Shown: in pieces, positions 46,356-56,918 of the stretch
How the letters are laid out: every line of letters starts with the position of its first letter
How positions within the stretch are numbered: position 1 is the stretch's first letter
NCBI GenBank assembly: GCA_007858575.1
Contig: CP042279.1
Coordinates: 4,466,501-4,530,500, forward strand
Source: Streptomyces sp. WAC08241
GTDB taxonomy: Bacteria; Actinomycetota; Actinomycetes; Streptomycetales; Streptomycetaceae
DNA: 64,000 bases
Direction of reading: 5' to 3'
Made by a program: the position numbers and the translations under genes
The notes under the pieces: model-generated
Databases searched by the model: none
Seen by the model: the letters and a program-made list of their open reading frames with translations, nothing else
Told to the model about the DNA's origin: nothing

Positions 46356-47684
46356 ATGGCCACGGCCGCGACGCTCCCCGTGGTCGGCCCGGGAGCGCGG
46401 GACCTGCTCCGCCGGGCCGGGGCGCTCTCCCCGGTCCTCGCCGTGGTCGCGCTGCTGCTCGTCCCGGGCGGCGGCGGCGCGGAGGGCGGCACCGGCGGCA
46501 CGGGCACGGTCGCCGACGCGGCCTCCGGGCTCCTCGTCCTGGTCTGCCTGGTGCGGGTGGCGCGCGGCCGGGCCCGGCCCCTGACCCGTACCGCCGCCGT
46601 CGTCCTCGGCCTCCCGGTCCTCGGGATCTGCCTGGCCGCGATCACCTCGAACGACCCGGCGTCGAGCCTGCCGGGCGTCGCCCGGTACGTCCAGGTCTTC
46701 GTCCTGGTCCCGGCGGCCGTGCTCCTGACGGTCCGCGACCGGCGGGACTTCGCCGTGATCGCCTGGGCCCTGGTCGGGCTCGCCCTGCTCCAGGGGCGGT
46801 GGGCGTCGCCCAGTACCTGACCGGCACGGGCGCCTCGTACCAGGGCGAGGACGTCCGGGCGGTCGGCACGTTCGGGGCGACCGACGTGATGGGCATGGCG
46901 ACCGTCGTCTCGTACGGGCTCGTCGTCGTCACCGGGATCGCGCTCGGCAGCGGTCCGGGGCGGGCGCGGACGGCGGCCCTGGTCTGCGCCGGGCTGCTGT
47001 TCCTCCCGCTGGTCCTCTCCTTCAGCCGGGGCGCGTGGATCGCGACCGTGCTCGCCTGCGCGCTCCAACTGCTCCTGGCGGGGCCGCGCCGGGCGGTGTG
47101 GGTCGCGCTCGCGGCGGGCGCGCTCGGGGTGGTCCTCGTCGGCGGGCTCGGGATCGGTTCGGAGCTGGTGGAGGAGCGGGTCGCCAGCATCACGCGGGTG
47201 ACGGCGGCGCCGGACCAGTCGGTGACGGACCGGTACACGATGTGGGCGGCGGCCGGGGAGATGTGGCGCGCCGAGCCGCTCACGGGCGTCGGCCTGAAGG
47301 GCTTCCCGCAGTACCGCGACGCGCACGCCTCGGTCGCGCTGTCCTCGGGCAGCGACACGGCGGGCGCGGGCGCCGGCTTCCAGCGGCAGCCGCTGCTCTC
47401 CCCGCACAACATGTACCTGCTCGTCCTGAGCGAGCAGGGCCTGTGGGCTGCTCGCGCTGGTCGGGAGCTGGACGGCGCTGCTCGTGGGCGCGCTGCGGCG
47501 GCGCGGCGGCTTCGGCCCCGGGTCCGGTGCGGGCGCGGACTGCGCGCTCGTCGCGACGGGCCTGCTCGTCTGGCAGCTCGTCGACTTCTTCTACGCGGAC
47601 ATCGGCGGCCCCTCGACGGTGCTGATGGCGGTCGTGTTCGGCCTGGCGGCCTGGTGGTCGCTGGTGGGAGCGAGACGTGCGTGA
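46356..47684 (+). CDS. O-antigen ligase/polymerase (Wzy-like) membrane protein
   Basis: About 445 residues and 11-12 helices from ATG 46356, two bases after the priming transferase stop. Helices include LSPVLAVVALLLVPGGG, ASGLLVLVCLVRVARG, YVQVFVLVPAAVLLTVRD and AALVCAGLLFLPLVLSFSRGAWIATVLACAL. The Wzy_C signature is SFSRGAW, and a large outside loop carries PLTGVGLKGFPQYRDAHASVALS and LLSPHNMYLLVLSEQGL (conserved HN). Breaks lie near 46795 and 47445. It should polymerise or ligate the flipped repeat units. Confidence 0.87.
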
Positions 47685-49620
47685 CCCGTGGCCGGGGAAC
47701 CGGAGCCCACGGACGCGGGTGGCCGGGGCCGGCGGGGCCCGTGGACCCGCTGCGGTCCGACGGGCCGCACCCCGTGTCGCGGTCGCCCCGGCCACCCTGC
47801 GGCACCCCGCCGGCCGACCCCTGGTCGACCCCGCCCCTGAGCCCCACGGACTCCCCGTGGGGACCGGGGCCGTCGTGCTGCCGGGGCGGAGGCCTCCGGA
47901 CGGAGGAGCACGGAGCCCGCACGGGCCTCCGGGCCCGACGGCGCCGCGCCCGCGCCCCGTGCCGGAGGCACCGCCCCGGCGGCTCCGGCCGCCCCGTCGA
48001 CGGCCACCCGGCCCCCGCCCCCGCACCGGCCGCCGCGCCCACGCGCGCGGGCGCGGGCGTACGCCGGGGCGACCGGACGCAGGGGCGGGGTTCCTGGCGA
48101 AGGCGGCGGCCGTGACGGCGGGGCTCACCGCCGTCGGGGCGGTGCTCGGGCTCGTACGGGACCAGATCCTGGCCGGGTACTTCGGGGCCGGGGCCGCCAC
48201 CGACGCGTTCCTGGTGGCGTGGACGGTGCCCGAGTTCGCCTCGACGCTGCTCATCGAGGACGCGATGGCCCTGATCCTGGTGCCCGCGTTCTCCCGGGCC
48301 CTGGCCCGGCGCGGCGACGGCGTGTTCGACGACCCGGTGCGCGCGCTCGTGCGCGGGACGCTCCCCGGCTCACCCTCGCCGTCGGGATCGCCGCCGCCGT
48401 CCTCGTCGTCGCCGCCCCGCTGCTCGTCGCGGCCCTCGCCCCCGGCCTCCCCGACCCGGCGCTCGCGGTCGACTGCACGCGCCTCACCGCGACCTGCGTG
48501 CTCTCGTTCGCCCTGGTCGGCTACTGCTCGGCTGCGCTGCGCGCACACGGCCGCTTCCTGCCGCCGGCCACGATCTACACGGCGTACAACGTGGGGATCA
48601 TCGGCACGATCCTGCTGCTCCGCGAGCCCTGGGGGTGCGGTCGGCCGCCGCCGGGGTCGCGGTCGGCGGGGTCCTGATGGTCCTCGTCCAGGCCCCTCCC
48701 TCGTCCGGGGAGCTGCGCTCCGGCCCCGTGCCCCCGCCGCGGGCGGCCGCGCCCCGGGCCGGGCAGGACGGCCGGATCCTGGTGCTCGGCCTGATCGCGC
48801 CGGTCGTCGCGTTCTCGCTGTGCCGCCAGTCCCAGACGCTCATCGAGCGGTTCTCGCCTCGCCGCTGCCCGCCGGGGCCATCTCGCACCTGAACTACGCG
48901 CAGAAGGTCGCGCAGATGCCGATGATCCTCTCCCTGATGCTGTGCACGGTCAGCTTCCCGGTGGTCGCCCGCGCCCTCGCGGCGGGCGACGAGGAGGCGG
49001 CCCGCCACCGGGTGGAGCGGGACCTGCTGCTCGCCGCCGTCGTCGTGCTCGTCGGCGCCTCGACGGTGATCGCCGCCGCGCCCCGGATCGTCGAGGTCCT
49101 CTTCGAGCGGGGGAGTTCGGCGGCTCCGACACCACCGCGACCGCCGCCGTCATGCGGGTGTACGCCCTCGGGCTGCTGGGCCAGACGATGGTCGGCGCCC
49201 TGGTCCGCTGCTACTTCTCCGCCGCCCGCCCGCTCTGGTACCCGGCCGCCGCCATGGGCGCCGGGCTCGTCGCGACCGGCGTCGCGGGCGTGCCCGGCGC
49301 CCAGCAGTGGGGCGCGGTGGGCATCGCCGCCGCCAACGCGCTGGGCATCACCCTGACCGCCGTCCTGCTGCTGCGGGGCGCGCACCGCCAGTCCGTCCCG
49401 GTCCGGGCCGGCCGGCTCGGCGCGGGCTGCTCCGGCTCGCCGCCGCCGGCGCGGGCGCCACCGGGGCCGGCTGGGTGTCCTCGGTCGCGGTCGGCCCCGC
49501 CGTCCCCGCCGTCGCCGTCGCCGCCCTCGCCGCCACCGGCGTCTTCGCGCTCTTCCTGGTCTGCGCTCCCGAGGCGTCCGGCCTTCCGTCCCTTCCCCGC
49601 TCCGCCTACCGGAGGACCCC
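47677..49620 (+). CDS. MurJ/MviN-like lipid-linked oligosaccharide flippase (Wzx role)
   Basis: GTG 47677 overlaps the preceding stop. The first about 130 residues are Pro/Arg-rich and of doubtful origin; the family starts at GFLAKAAAVTAGLTAVGAVLGLVRDQILAGYFGAGAATDAFLVAWTVPEFASTLLIEDAMALILVPAFSRAL, the MurJ N-terminal signature. Later parts: CVLSFALVGYCSAALRAHGRFLPPATIYTAYNVGIIGTILLL, ISHLNYAQKVAQMPMILSLMLCTVSFPVVARALAAGDEEAARHRVERDL and VMRVYALGLLGQTMVGALVRCYFSAARPLWYPA. Breaks lie near 48365, 48635, 48700, 48855, 49115 and 49425. The end is uncertain: the raw frame runs into the deacetylase gene, and the first shifted stop is at 49643. Confidence 0.82.
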
Positions 49621-49621
49621 C

Positions 49622-50462
49622 ATGCCCGCCGTCACCGCGCTGAGCCGTCTGCTGCCGAAGCCGCCCCTGCGGAGGAGCCTCCCCGCGGGGCGGGTCGCCC
49701 CTGTGGGGAAGGCCTCCCCTGTGGGTGGCGATGTACCACTCGATCACGGACACCGCCGATGATCCGTACCGGGTGACCGTGTCCCCGGCGCGCTTCGCCC
49801 GGCAACTGCGCTGGCTGGCCGACCGGGGGCTGCGTGGGGTGTCGGTGCGGGAGCTGCTCGCCGCCACCGCCGAGGGGCGCGCCCGGGGCCTGGTGGGCCT
49901 GACCTTCGACGACGGCTACGCCGACTTCGCCGACTCGGCGCTGCCGCTGCTCCGCCGCCACGGCTTCACGGCCACGGTGTACGTCCTGCCGGGCCGGCTC
50001 GGCGGCGAGAACGGCTGGGACGCGGACGGGCCGCGCAAGCGGCTGCTCTCCGGGGAGGAGATCCGGCGGATCTCCGACGCCGGGATGGAGATCGGCTCGC
50101 ACGGCCTGACGCACGTGGCGCTGCCCGAGGCCGACGACCGGACGCTCGCCGCCGAGACCCGGCGCAGCCGCGAGCTCCTGGAGGAGATGACGGGCCGTCC
50201 GGTGGAGGGCTTCTGCTATCCGTACGGGCGGGTCGACCCGCGCGCGATGCGCGCCGTGCGCCGGGCCGGCTACCACTACGCCTGCGCGATCGACCCGGGC
50301 CCATACACCGGCGCGTACGCCCTGCCCCGCGTCCACATCGGCGAGAACGACACCTCCTGGCGGCTCGCCGCCAAGCGCGTGCTGCACCCGCTGCGCCGCC
50401 GCCGGCCCGCCGACCTGGCGGTCCCCGCCCCGTACGGCCCGGCCGTGGTGGGCGCGCGATGA
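49622..50462 (+). CDS. Polysaccharide deacetylase (CE4, NodB-like)
   Basis: About 280 residues from ATG 49622 behind GGAGG. Metal and catalytic motifs: WVAMYHSITD, LVGLTFDDGYADFADSALPLLRRHGFTATVYVLPGRLGG (TFDDG), RISDAGMEIGSHGLTHVALPEADD (HxxxxH-type SHGLTH), GRPVEGFCYPYGRVDPRAMRAVRRAGY. One break near 49725. There is no signal peptide, so it may act inside or on membrane-bound intermediates. It probably removes acetyl groups from N-acetylated sugars of the exopolysaccharide. It overlaps the next gene by ATGA. Confidence 0.88.
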
Positions 50463-51609
50463 GGGTCCTGCACGTCATCACCGGGCTCGGCATCGGCGGC
50501 GCCGAGCAGCAGTTGCGGCTGCTGCTGCGTCACCTCCCGGTCGAGAGCGGGGTGGTGACGCTCACCAACCCGGGCGCGGTCGCCGCGGGCATCGAGGCGG
50601 ACGGCACCCCCGTCACCCACCTGGGCATGACCGGCAACCGCGACCTCGGGGCGCTCCCCCGGCTGGCCCGGGTCGTCCGGCAGGGCCGCTACGACCTCGT
50701 GCACACGCACCTGTACCGGGCGTGCGTGTACGGCAGGGCGGCGGCCCGGATCGCCGGGGTGCGCCGGATCGTCGCCACCGAGCACTCGCTCGGCGCGCAC
50801 CAGATCGAGGGCCGGCCGCTGTCGGCGGGCACCCGCGCCCTGTACCTGGCGTCCGAGCGGCTCGGCACCTCCACGGTCGCCGTCTCGCCCAGCGTGGCCC
50901 GGCGGCTCGCGGACTGGGGGTGCCCGAGGAGCGCATCCGGGTGGTGCCGAACGGCATCGAGACCGGCCGGTTCGCCTTCGACCCGGCGGCCCGCCGCCGG
51001 ACCCGGGCGGCGCTCGGGCTCCCCGAGGACGCGTACGTCGTCGGCGGGGTGGGGCGGCTGGCCCCGGGAAGCGGTTCGACCTGCTCGTACGGGCGGTGGC
51101 GGAGGTCCCGGAGGCCCGGCTGCTGCTCGTCGGGGAGGGCGGCGAGCGGGAGGAGCTGCTGCGGCTCGCCCGCGCGCGGGGGCGGCCGACCGGGTGCTGC
51201 TCACCGGGGCCTGCGCGGACCCGCCGCCCGCCGGCGCGACCGGGCCCTCGCTGCCGGACCTGCTCGCCGCGATGGACGTCTTCGTCTCCGCCTCCCCGGA
51301 CGAGGCCTTCGGGCTCGCGGTCGTCGAGGCGCTCGCGGCGGGCCTCCCCGTCCTGTACGCGGCCTGCCCGGCGATCGAGGACCTGCCGGCGGACGCGGCC
51401 CCGGGCGCGCGCCGGACCGGCGGCTCCGTCCCCGAACTGGCCGCCGCCCTGCGCGGCACCGGGGCGGCCGGGCCCGGCCGCCTCCCCGTCCCGGAGGCCG
51501 CCCGCCACTACGACATCGCGCGCAGCGCCCGGCAGTTGATGTCCTCTACGACCAGGCCGTCCACGGCACACCGTCGCCCGTGCAGCACCAGCAAGCATCC
51601 GTGAAGTGA
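50459..51609 (+). CDS. GT4-family glycosyltransferase, exopolysaccharide operon (second)
   Basis: GT-B enzyme from ATG 50459: MRVLHVITGLGIGGAEQQLRLLLRHLP, YDLVHTHLYRACVYGRAAARIAGVRRIVATEHSLGAHQIEG, STVAVSPSVARRLADWG, VPEERIRVVPNGIETGRFAFD, GVGRLAPGKRFDLLVRAVAEVPEARLLLVGEGGEREELLRLARA and MDVFVSASPDEAFGLAVVEALAAGLPVLYAACPAIED (EX7E). Breaks lie near 50915, 51070, 51185 and 51540; corrected end at 51609 (HQQASVK). Second sugar-adding step of the operon. Confidence 0.88.
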
Positions 51610-51622
51610 GAGAAGCCCGTCC

Positions 51623-52290
51623 ATGAAGACCACCACACCGTCCCGCGCCTTCCCGCCCGCCGGGCTCCGCCTCCCCGGCCGCTGGGTTGTGCTGCCCGCC
51701 GCCGTCCTCGCCGGGGCGGTGCTCGGCGGCGGCTACGGGGCCCTGAAGACGCCGGAGTACGCGGCGACCAGCTACGTCATCGTCGTACCGGCCGGGAAGT
51801 CCGATCCGGCGGGGCGCTCGGCTTCGCCCAGGCGTACGGGCGGGTCGCCACCGACATCGCGGTGACCGGCGACGCCCAGGTGTGGGCCGGGGTGTCTGCC
51901 GCGGCGCTGCGGAGGCAGGTGACGGCGGAGACCTCCCCGGACGCCCCGATGATCTCGATCACCGCGCGGGCCGAGCGGCCCGCGAAGGCCGTGTCCATGG
52001 CCGACGGGGTGGCCCGGGCGCTCATCCTCGACAGCGCGCACGTGGCGGCCAGCACGGGCGTGAAGGTCGTGCAGTTCTCCCGCGCCACGAAGCCCCTCGA
52101 CCCGGTCTCCCCGTCCGCGCCGCTCTCCGCGCTCGTCGGCGGCTGCGCGGGCGGCCTGCTCGGCGGCCTGGCGCTCCTGGTCCGCCCGAGGCGCGCCGCC
52201 GCGCGCGGCGAGTCCCGCCACTCCCGCCGGGCCGGGGCCTCCGTGCCCGCCCCCGCCGTGTCCGGCGCGCACCAGGCGGAGGCGGTGTGA
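51623..52290 (+). CDS. Wzz/CapA-like chain-length or copolymerase membrane protein
   Basis: About 223 residues from ATG 51623. N-terminal membrane helix (GRWVVLPAAVLAGAVLGGGYGAL), a periplasmic-like domain (KTPEYAATSYVIVVPAGKS, FAQAYGRVATDIAVTGDAQVW, LRRQVTAETSPDAPMISITARAERPAKAVSMADGVARALILDSAHVAA, VQFSRATKPLDPVSPSAPLSALVGG) and a second helix (GCAGGLLGGLALLVRP) with a basic, Ala-rich tail. This is the short Wzz/Kinase-less chain-length layout. One break near 51810. No tyrosine kinase follows. It overlaps the next gene by GTGA. Confidence 0.78.
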
Positions 52291-53427
52291 CCGCGGGCGC
52301 CCTGCGGACGGAGGTCTGCCGTGACGAGGAGGGGTTCGGGCGGCTCGCGGCCGAGTGGACGGCGCTGTACGGCCGCTGCTCCTCCGCCACCCCCTTCCAG
52401 TCCCACTCCTGGCTGCACTCCTGGTGGCTCTCGTACGGGCGGCCCCGTGCGCTGCGGGTGGTGCTCGTACGGCGCGGGGACGGCGCGCTGGTCGCCGCCG
52501 CGCCCCTGATGCGGGCCCGGGGCCCGCTGCCCGTCCTCACCCTGCTCGGCGGCTCGATCACCGACTTCGCGGACGTGCTCCTCGACGACGACTGTCCGGA
52601 GGCGGCGCCCGCCCTGGCCCGGGCGGTCGCGCGGACCGCCCGGGGCGCGGTGGTCGACCTGCGGGAGGTCCGGCCGGGCGCGGCCGGCGACCGGGTCTTC
52701 GCCCACTGGCGGGGCCGCGCCGGCGGCTGCCCGACTCGCTGTGCCTGGAGCTGCCGGCCGTCCCGATGGAGGGCCTGCTCGAACGGATCCCCTCCGGGAA
52801 GGCCCAGCGGGTGCGCGCCAAGCTGCGGAAGCTGGACGCGCTCGGGATCGACGCGCGCGTGGTGACCGGCGAGGAGGTCCCGGCCGCCCTGGACCGGCTC
52901 CTGGCCCTGCACCGGCTCCAGTGGCAGGGCCGGGGCGTCACCGCCGAGCACACCAGCGAGCGGTTCGCCCAGCACCTGAACCGGGCCGTGCGGCCCATGG
53001 TGGAGCGGGGGACGCGATGGTGACCGAGTTCCGGCTGGCCGGGGACGTGGTCGCCGCCGACCTGACGCTGATGTCGCCGCGCCTGGCCGGCGGCTATCTG
53101 TACGGGGCCGATCCGGCGCTGCGGGCCCGCAAGGTCGACGTGGCGACGATGCTGCTGCGGCACGGGGCCCGGGAGACCAGCGCGGGCGGGCGGGCCACGC
53201 TGAGCATGCTGCGGGGCAGCGAGGCGTACAAGCACCACTGGCGTCCGGAGTCCGTGCGCAACCGCCGGCTGCTCCTCGCCGGGCCCGGTACGGCCCCGCT
53301 GCTCTGGCTCCGCGCGGGCGCGGCCGGCGCGCGGAGCTGGGCGGCCCGCCAGGCGCGCGAACGGGCCTGGGCGGGGCGGGCGCTCGACCGGGTGAAGGGT
53401 CGTCGCCCGCCCCGCGGCGGCGGCTGA
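52287..53427 (+). CDS. CelD/BioF2-like GNAT acyltransferase of the exopolysaccharide operon
   Basis: About 380 residues from GTG 52287. FemAB-like double GNAT layout: TPFQSHSWLHSWWLSYGRPRALRVVLVRRGDGALVAAAPLMRARG, LTLLGGSITDFADVLLDD in the first half; KAQRVRAKLRKLDALGIDARVVTGEEVPAALDRLLALHRLQWQGRG, TEFRLAGDVVAADLTLMSPRLAGGYLYGADPALRARKVDVATMLLRHGA and MLRGSEAYKHHWRPES in the second. This is the CelD/Acetyltransf_6 family found in polysaccharide loci. Breaks lie near 52725 and 53010. It may decorate the polymer or its lipid-linked unit with an acyl group. Confidence 0.82.
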
Positions 53428-53439
53428 GTTCCGCCCCGG

Positions 53440-54992
53440 TCAGAAGGGCCAGACGCCCTTGAGCGCCTCCTTCCAGTCGAGACCGGCCTCCTTCTTCCAG
53501 GGATCCGGGACGCAGACGGGCCCGCCGAGCCAGCTCTCGACCCAGGACCCGAGGTCGACGGGCCGGCAGTCCGGCTGGGGCACGGGCGTGGGCAGGGGCA
53601 CGGGCGTCGGCGTCGGCGTCGGCGTGGGGATGGGCTCCGGCGTCGTCTGCGTGGGCGCGGGCTTGGGCTCGGGATCCGGCTGCGTGGGGGTGGGGGTCGG
53701 CGTGGGCGTGGGCGTCGGCATCGGCGTCGGTACCGGTGTCGGCGTCGTCGGCGCGGGCTTCGGCTCCGGCTGCGTGGGCGTCGGGGTCGGCGTCGGCGTC
53801 GGCGTCGGTGTGGGTTCCGGCTTCGGCGTGGGAGTCGGCGTGGTTTCCGGCTTCGGTGTCGGCGTGGGAGTCGGCACCGGTGTCGGCTGCGTGGGCGTCG
53901 GGGTCGGAGTTGGAGTCGGTACGGGCTCCGGCTGGGTCGGGACCTCCGGCTCCTTCCCGTACAGCATCTGACGGAACACCAGCGACGATCGCGGGTTGTC
54001 GTCGCACTGCCAGACGCCGTGCGGGCAGTAATCGGTGATCGTGTGGTACAGCGGCTTGTGGAGGTCCATCCATTCCAGCATGCGCCGCATGTATTCCGGG
54101 TTGTCGCCGTTCCGGAAGAGGCCCCATTCCGGATAGGAGATCAGCTTTCCGTGCTCGGCCGCGAAATCGACCTGCTTCCGCAGTCCGTACGGCTCGTTGA
54201 CGTGCTCGTCGAAACTGCTTCCCGGCGGCTGGTCGTACGAATCCATGCCGATGATGTCGACGACGTCGTCGCCCGGGTAGCACTCGGTCCACGGGACGGC
54301 GTCGCGGCCGCGGCTCGGGTTGAAGTCGAAGCGGAACTTCTGGCCGGGGACGGAGCGCATGGCGGCGACGATGCGGTTCCAGTACGCCTTCCAGGCCTCG
54401 GGGTCGGGGCCGCACCGGTGGGTGTAGGTGCCGTTCATCTCCCAGCCGAGGACGACGACCGTGTCGTTCGCGTTCAGCTCGACGAGGCGCCGGGCGAGGG
54501 TCCTGAAGTGGTGGTCGTACTGTCCGGACGCGGCGCGCCGGAGCAGGCGGCGGACCTCGGCGTCGGGGACGCGGGCCTCGTTGCGCTCCATCATGGGGAC
54601 GTTGAGGACGAAGAGGCGGTCGGCCTTCTCGTTGCGCCAGGCCGCCCAGGCGTCGAGGAAGCCGGGCGGCCCTCGATGTTCTTCCAGCGGTCGCCGGGCA
54701 GGTAGGTGTGGCCGACGCGGAGTTCGCGGCCGCCGAGCCAGCGTTCGAGCTCGCGGATGCGGGTGACGCCGTAGGCGCCCGAGGAGAGGAAGGCCCCATG
54801 GCGCCGGCGACCGACGGCCCGGGGTCCCGCGCCTCCCCTTCCCGCGCCCCCGCCCTCGCGCCTCCGCCTCCCGCATCGTCGCGGATCCTTCGGCGTGGGC
54901 GGGGAGCGCCTGCGCGAGGGAGCCCGAGACGAGCAGACCGGCGGTGCACACCCCAGCCACGCTCTCGAAGTTCTCCGGTACGCAGCTTTCAT
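53440..54992 (-). CDS. GH26-family glycoside hydrolase with long Pro/Thr tail (copy 2)
   Basis: About 517 residues from ATG 54992 (GGAGG upstream). A signal peptide (VAGVCTAGLLVSGSLAQALPAHA) precedes a GH26 domain: RIRELERWLGGRELRVGHTYLPGDRWKNIEG, LFVLNVPMMERNEARVPD, TVVVLGWEMNGTYTHRCGPDPEAWKAYWNR (acid/base Glu), FRFDFNPSRGRDAVPW, VDIIGMDSYDQPPG, KLISYPEWGLFRNGDNPEYM (nucleophile Glu) and TDYCPHGVWQCDDNPRSS. A long P-T-P-T tail leads to a small end domain with two Cys (DCRPVDLGSWVESWLGGPVC, then KEALKGVWPF). Breaks lie near 54950, 54800 and 54670. It is a close paralogue of the 37014 gene but secreted, with a stalk like wall-spanning enzymes. Confidence 0.87.
53590..53940 (-). repeat. GGCGTC/GGCGTGGG microsatellite encoding a PTPT linker
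   Basis: Hexamer-like repeats encoding PTPTPTP, interrupted by PKPE and QPEP units, in the C-terminal linker of GH26 copy 2. The frame stays open throughout. Confidence 0.9.
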
Positions 54993-55147
54993 GGCCGCTC
55001 CTCCGCGTCGCGCGATAGGTGAGGGATCGTCAATCCGATGTTCAGAAAGTATTCCTAATGACCCGTCCGTGAACTCGGCTTTCCCCGCTCGCTGGTCCAT
55101 TAGAGGATTTGATCGCCCGGTTGGTGCACCGAGACGGAGGGCATGCC

Positions 55148-56462
55148 GTGCCGAGTTTTGACACCCGCGTTCCGGCCGTCCTCGTGCGGCTCGACCGGAA
55201 CCCCTTTCACCACGGCACCCTCGGGGCGGTCCGCTCACTGGGCCGGGCGGGAATCCCGGTCCACGCCGTCGTCGAATCGCGGACCAGTCCGGTGGCCCGC
55301 TCCCGCCACCTCGGATCGGCCCGCCCCGGTCCCGCCGGCGCCTCCCCGGCGGAGCTGGCCGACTTCCTCCTGCGGGTCGGGGACGAGGTCGCCGAGGACC
55401 CGTCGTCCCCGCTGCTCGCCGTTCCGCTGGACGACGTCACCGCGCTCGCCCTGGCCCGCCGCCGCGCCGAGCTGACCCCGCGCTTCCTGCTGCCCGAGCA
55501 GACCGAGGCGCAGTTGCTGCGGGTCGCCGACAAGGCGGCGCTCGCCGAGACCTGCGCGGCCCTGGGCCTGCCCCATCCCCGCACCGCGCTCCCCACCGGC
55601 GCCGACGAGGCAGCCGCCATGGCCCGGGCGCTCGGCCTGCCGGTGATCGCCAAGTGGAGCCGGCCCTGGCTGCTGCCGGCCGGCGCCGGGCTGCGCAGCA
55701 CGTCGATCGTGCGCTCGCTCGCCGAGGTGCGGGAGCTGTACGCCCGCTCCCCGAGGCCGGCAGCCGGCTGCTGCTCCAGGAGCTCCTCCCGGCGGGCCGC
55801 GACCTGGACTGGTTCTTCCAGGGGTACGTGGACTCCGCGGGCCGCTGCCCGACCGGGGCGACCGGGCGCAAGGAGCGCGCCTGGCCCACCGGGGCCGGGC
55901 TGACCGCCGCGGGCCGCTGGACCGTGAACCCGGCCGTGGACCGGACGGCCCGGACCCTGCTCGACGCGCTCGGCTACCGGGGCGTGTGCGACCTGGACTT
56001 CCGGCTCGACCGGACGACCGGCGCCTACCACCTGCTGGACTTCAACCCCGGCCCGGCGCGCAGTTCCGGCTCTTCACCGACCAGGACGGCCTGGACGTGG
56101 TCCGGGCGCTCCACCTGGACCTCACCGGCCGCCCCGTACCCCCGCCCTCCCCCGCGTACGGGCGCCGGTTCGTGGCCGAGAACTACGCGCTGCTCTCGCT
56201 GCTCGCCGTCCCGCGCCGGCGGTGGGCGGCCGAGACCGGCGGGGTGCGGCGGCGGACCGAGTGGGCGTGGTGCGCCGCCGACGACCCGCTGCCCGCGCTC
56301 GCCATGGGCCGCGCCTGGCTCGCGCACCTGCTGCGCAAGGCCCTGAGGGCGTTGCGCCGGCGGTGGACGTCCGGCCGGGACGACGAGGGCCGGCCCCGGG
56401 GAGCGGGTGCCCCCGGGGCCGGCCCCGTGCCTGTCCGCGAACCGCGTCGGGTCAGTCGTTGA
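55148..56462 (+). CDS. ATP-grasp carboxylate-amine ligase-like protein
   Basis: About 438 residues from GTG 55148, GGAGGG seven bases upstream. Pre-ATP-grasp Rossmann part: VPAVLVRLDRNPFHHGTLGAVRSLGRAGIPVHAVVESRTSPVARSRH, LLAVPLDDVTALALARRRAEL. ATP-grasp: LRVADKAALAETCAALGLPHPRTALPTG, ALGLPVIAKWSRPW (ATP Lys), RLLLQELLPAGRDLDWFFQGYVD and ALGYRGVCDLDFRLDRTTGAYHLLDFNPGPGAQFRLF (metal ligands D and N). Breaks lie near 55760 and 56060. Its end overlaps the converging chaplin by 11 bases. Such enzymes form amide or peptide bonds; here it may amidate an acidic sugar or amino-acid substituent. Confidence 0.83.
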
Positions 56463-56685
56463 CGCAGACGTTGCCGAAGGCCGGGTTCAGCAGCGCGAGG
56501 ACGTTCACGCTGTTGCCACAGACGTTGACCGGGATGTGGATCGGGACCTGGATGACGTTGCCGGACAGGACGCCGGGCGAGCCGACGGCCGCACCCTCCG
56601 CGTCGGCGTCCGCGAAGGCGGGCGACGCCACACCCATGGCCAGGACGATTCCGGCGACGACGGCCGCAGCCTTCTTACAGTTCAT
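56452..56685 (-). CDS. Short chaplin
   Basis: An intact 77-residue chaplin from ATG 56685: signal peptide MNCKKAAAVVAGIVLAMGVASPAFA, then GSPGVLSGNVIQVPIHIPVNVCGNSVNVLALLNPAFGNVCVND with the Cys pair. It differs from the other two in starting MNCKK instead of MSRIAK and in the NVLALLN core. Confidence 0.95.
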   Translation of the reverse strand: MNCKKAAAVVAGIVLAMGVASPAFADADAEGAAVGSPGVLSGNVIQVPIHIPVNVCGNSVNVLALLNPAFGNVCVND

Positions 56686-56861
56686 TTCGTCTGGATCCTT
56701 TCCTCGGCGGAAGAATTCTCACGGATCTCGTGATGTCCGGTGAAGCGAGTTCTCCGGCCTCCGCTGTACACAACACAACGAACATCCCGCACAAAGGAAA
56801 CCTGAATAACGCGGGCGGGGGTCGTTTCACCCCATTGCCCGCACGGAATCGCCCGCACGGA

Positions 56862-56903
56862 ACAGGGCCGGCGGAGAACGTCACCGTTCTCCGCCGGCCC
56901 TGT
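56862..56903. terminator. Very strong hairpin after rodlin 1
   Basis: Perfect 19-base arms ACAGGGCCGGCGGAGAACG (56862-56880) and its complement (56885-56903), loop TCAC, beginning 16 bases after the rodlin stop on the minus strand. Confidence 0.92.
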
Positions 56904-56918
56904 CGCACGCGCCACCGG

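Noticed and set aside
47677..50462. Flippase and deacetylase as one fused protein
   Set aside because: They share a raw frame at the junction, but the deacetylase has GGAGG and ATG 49622, and the deacetylase needs a frame correction right after (49725).
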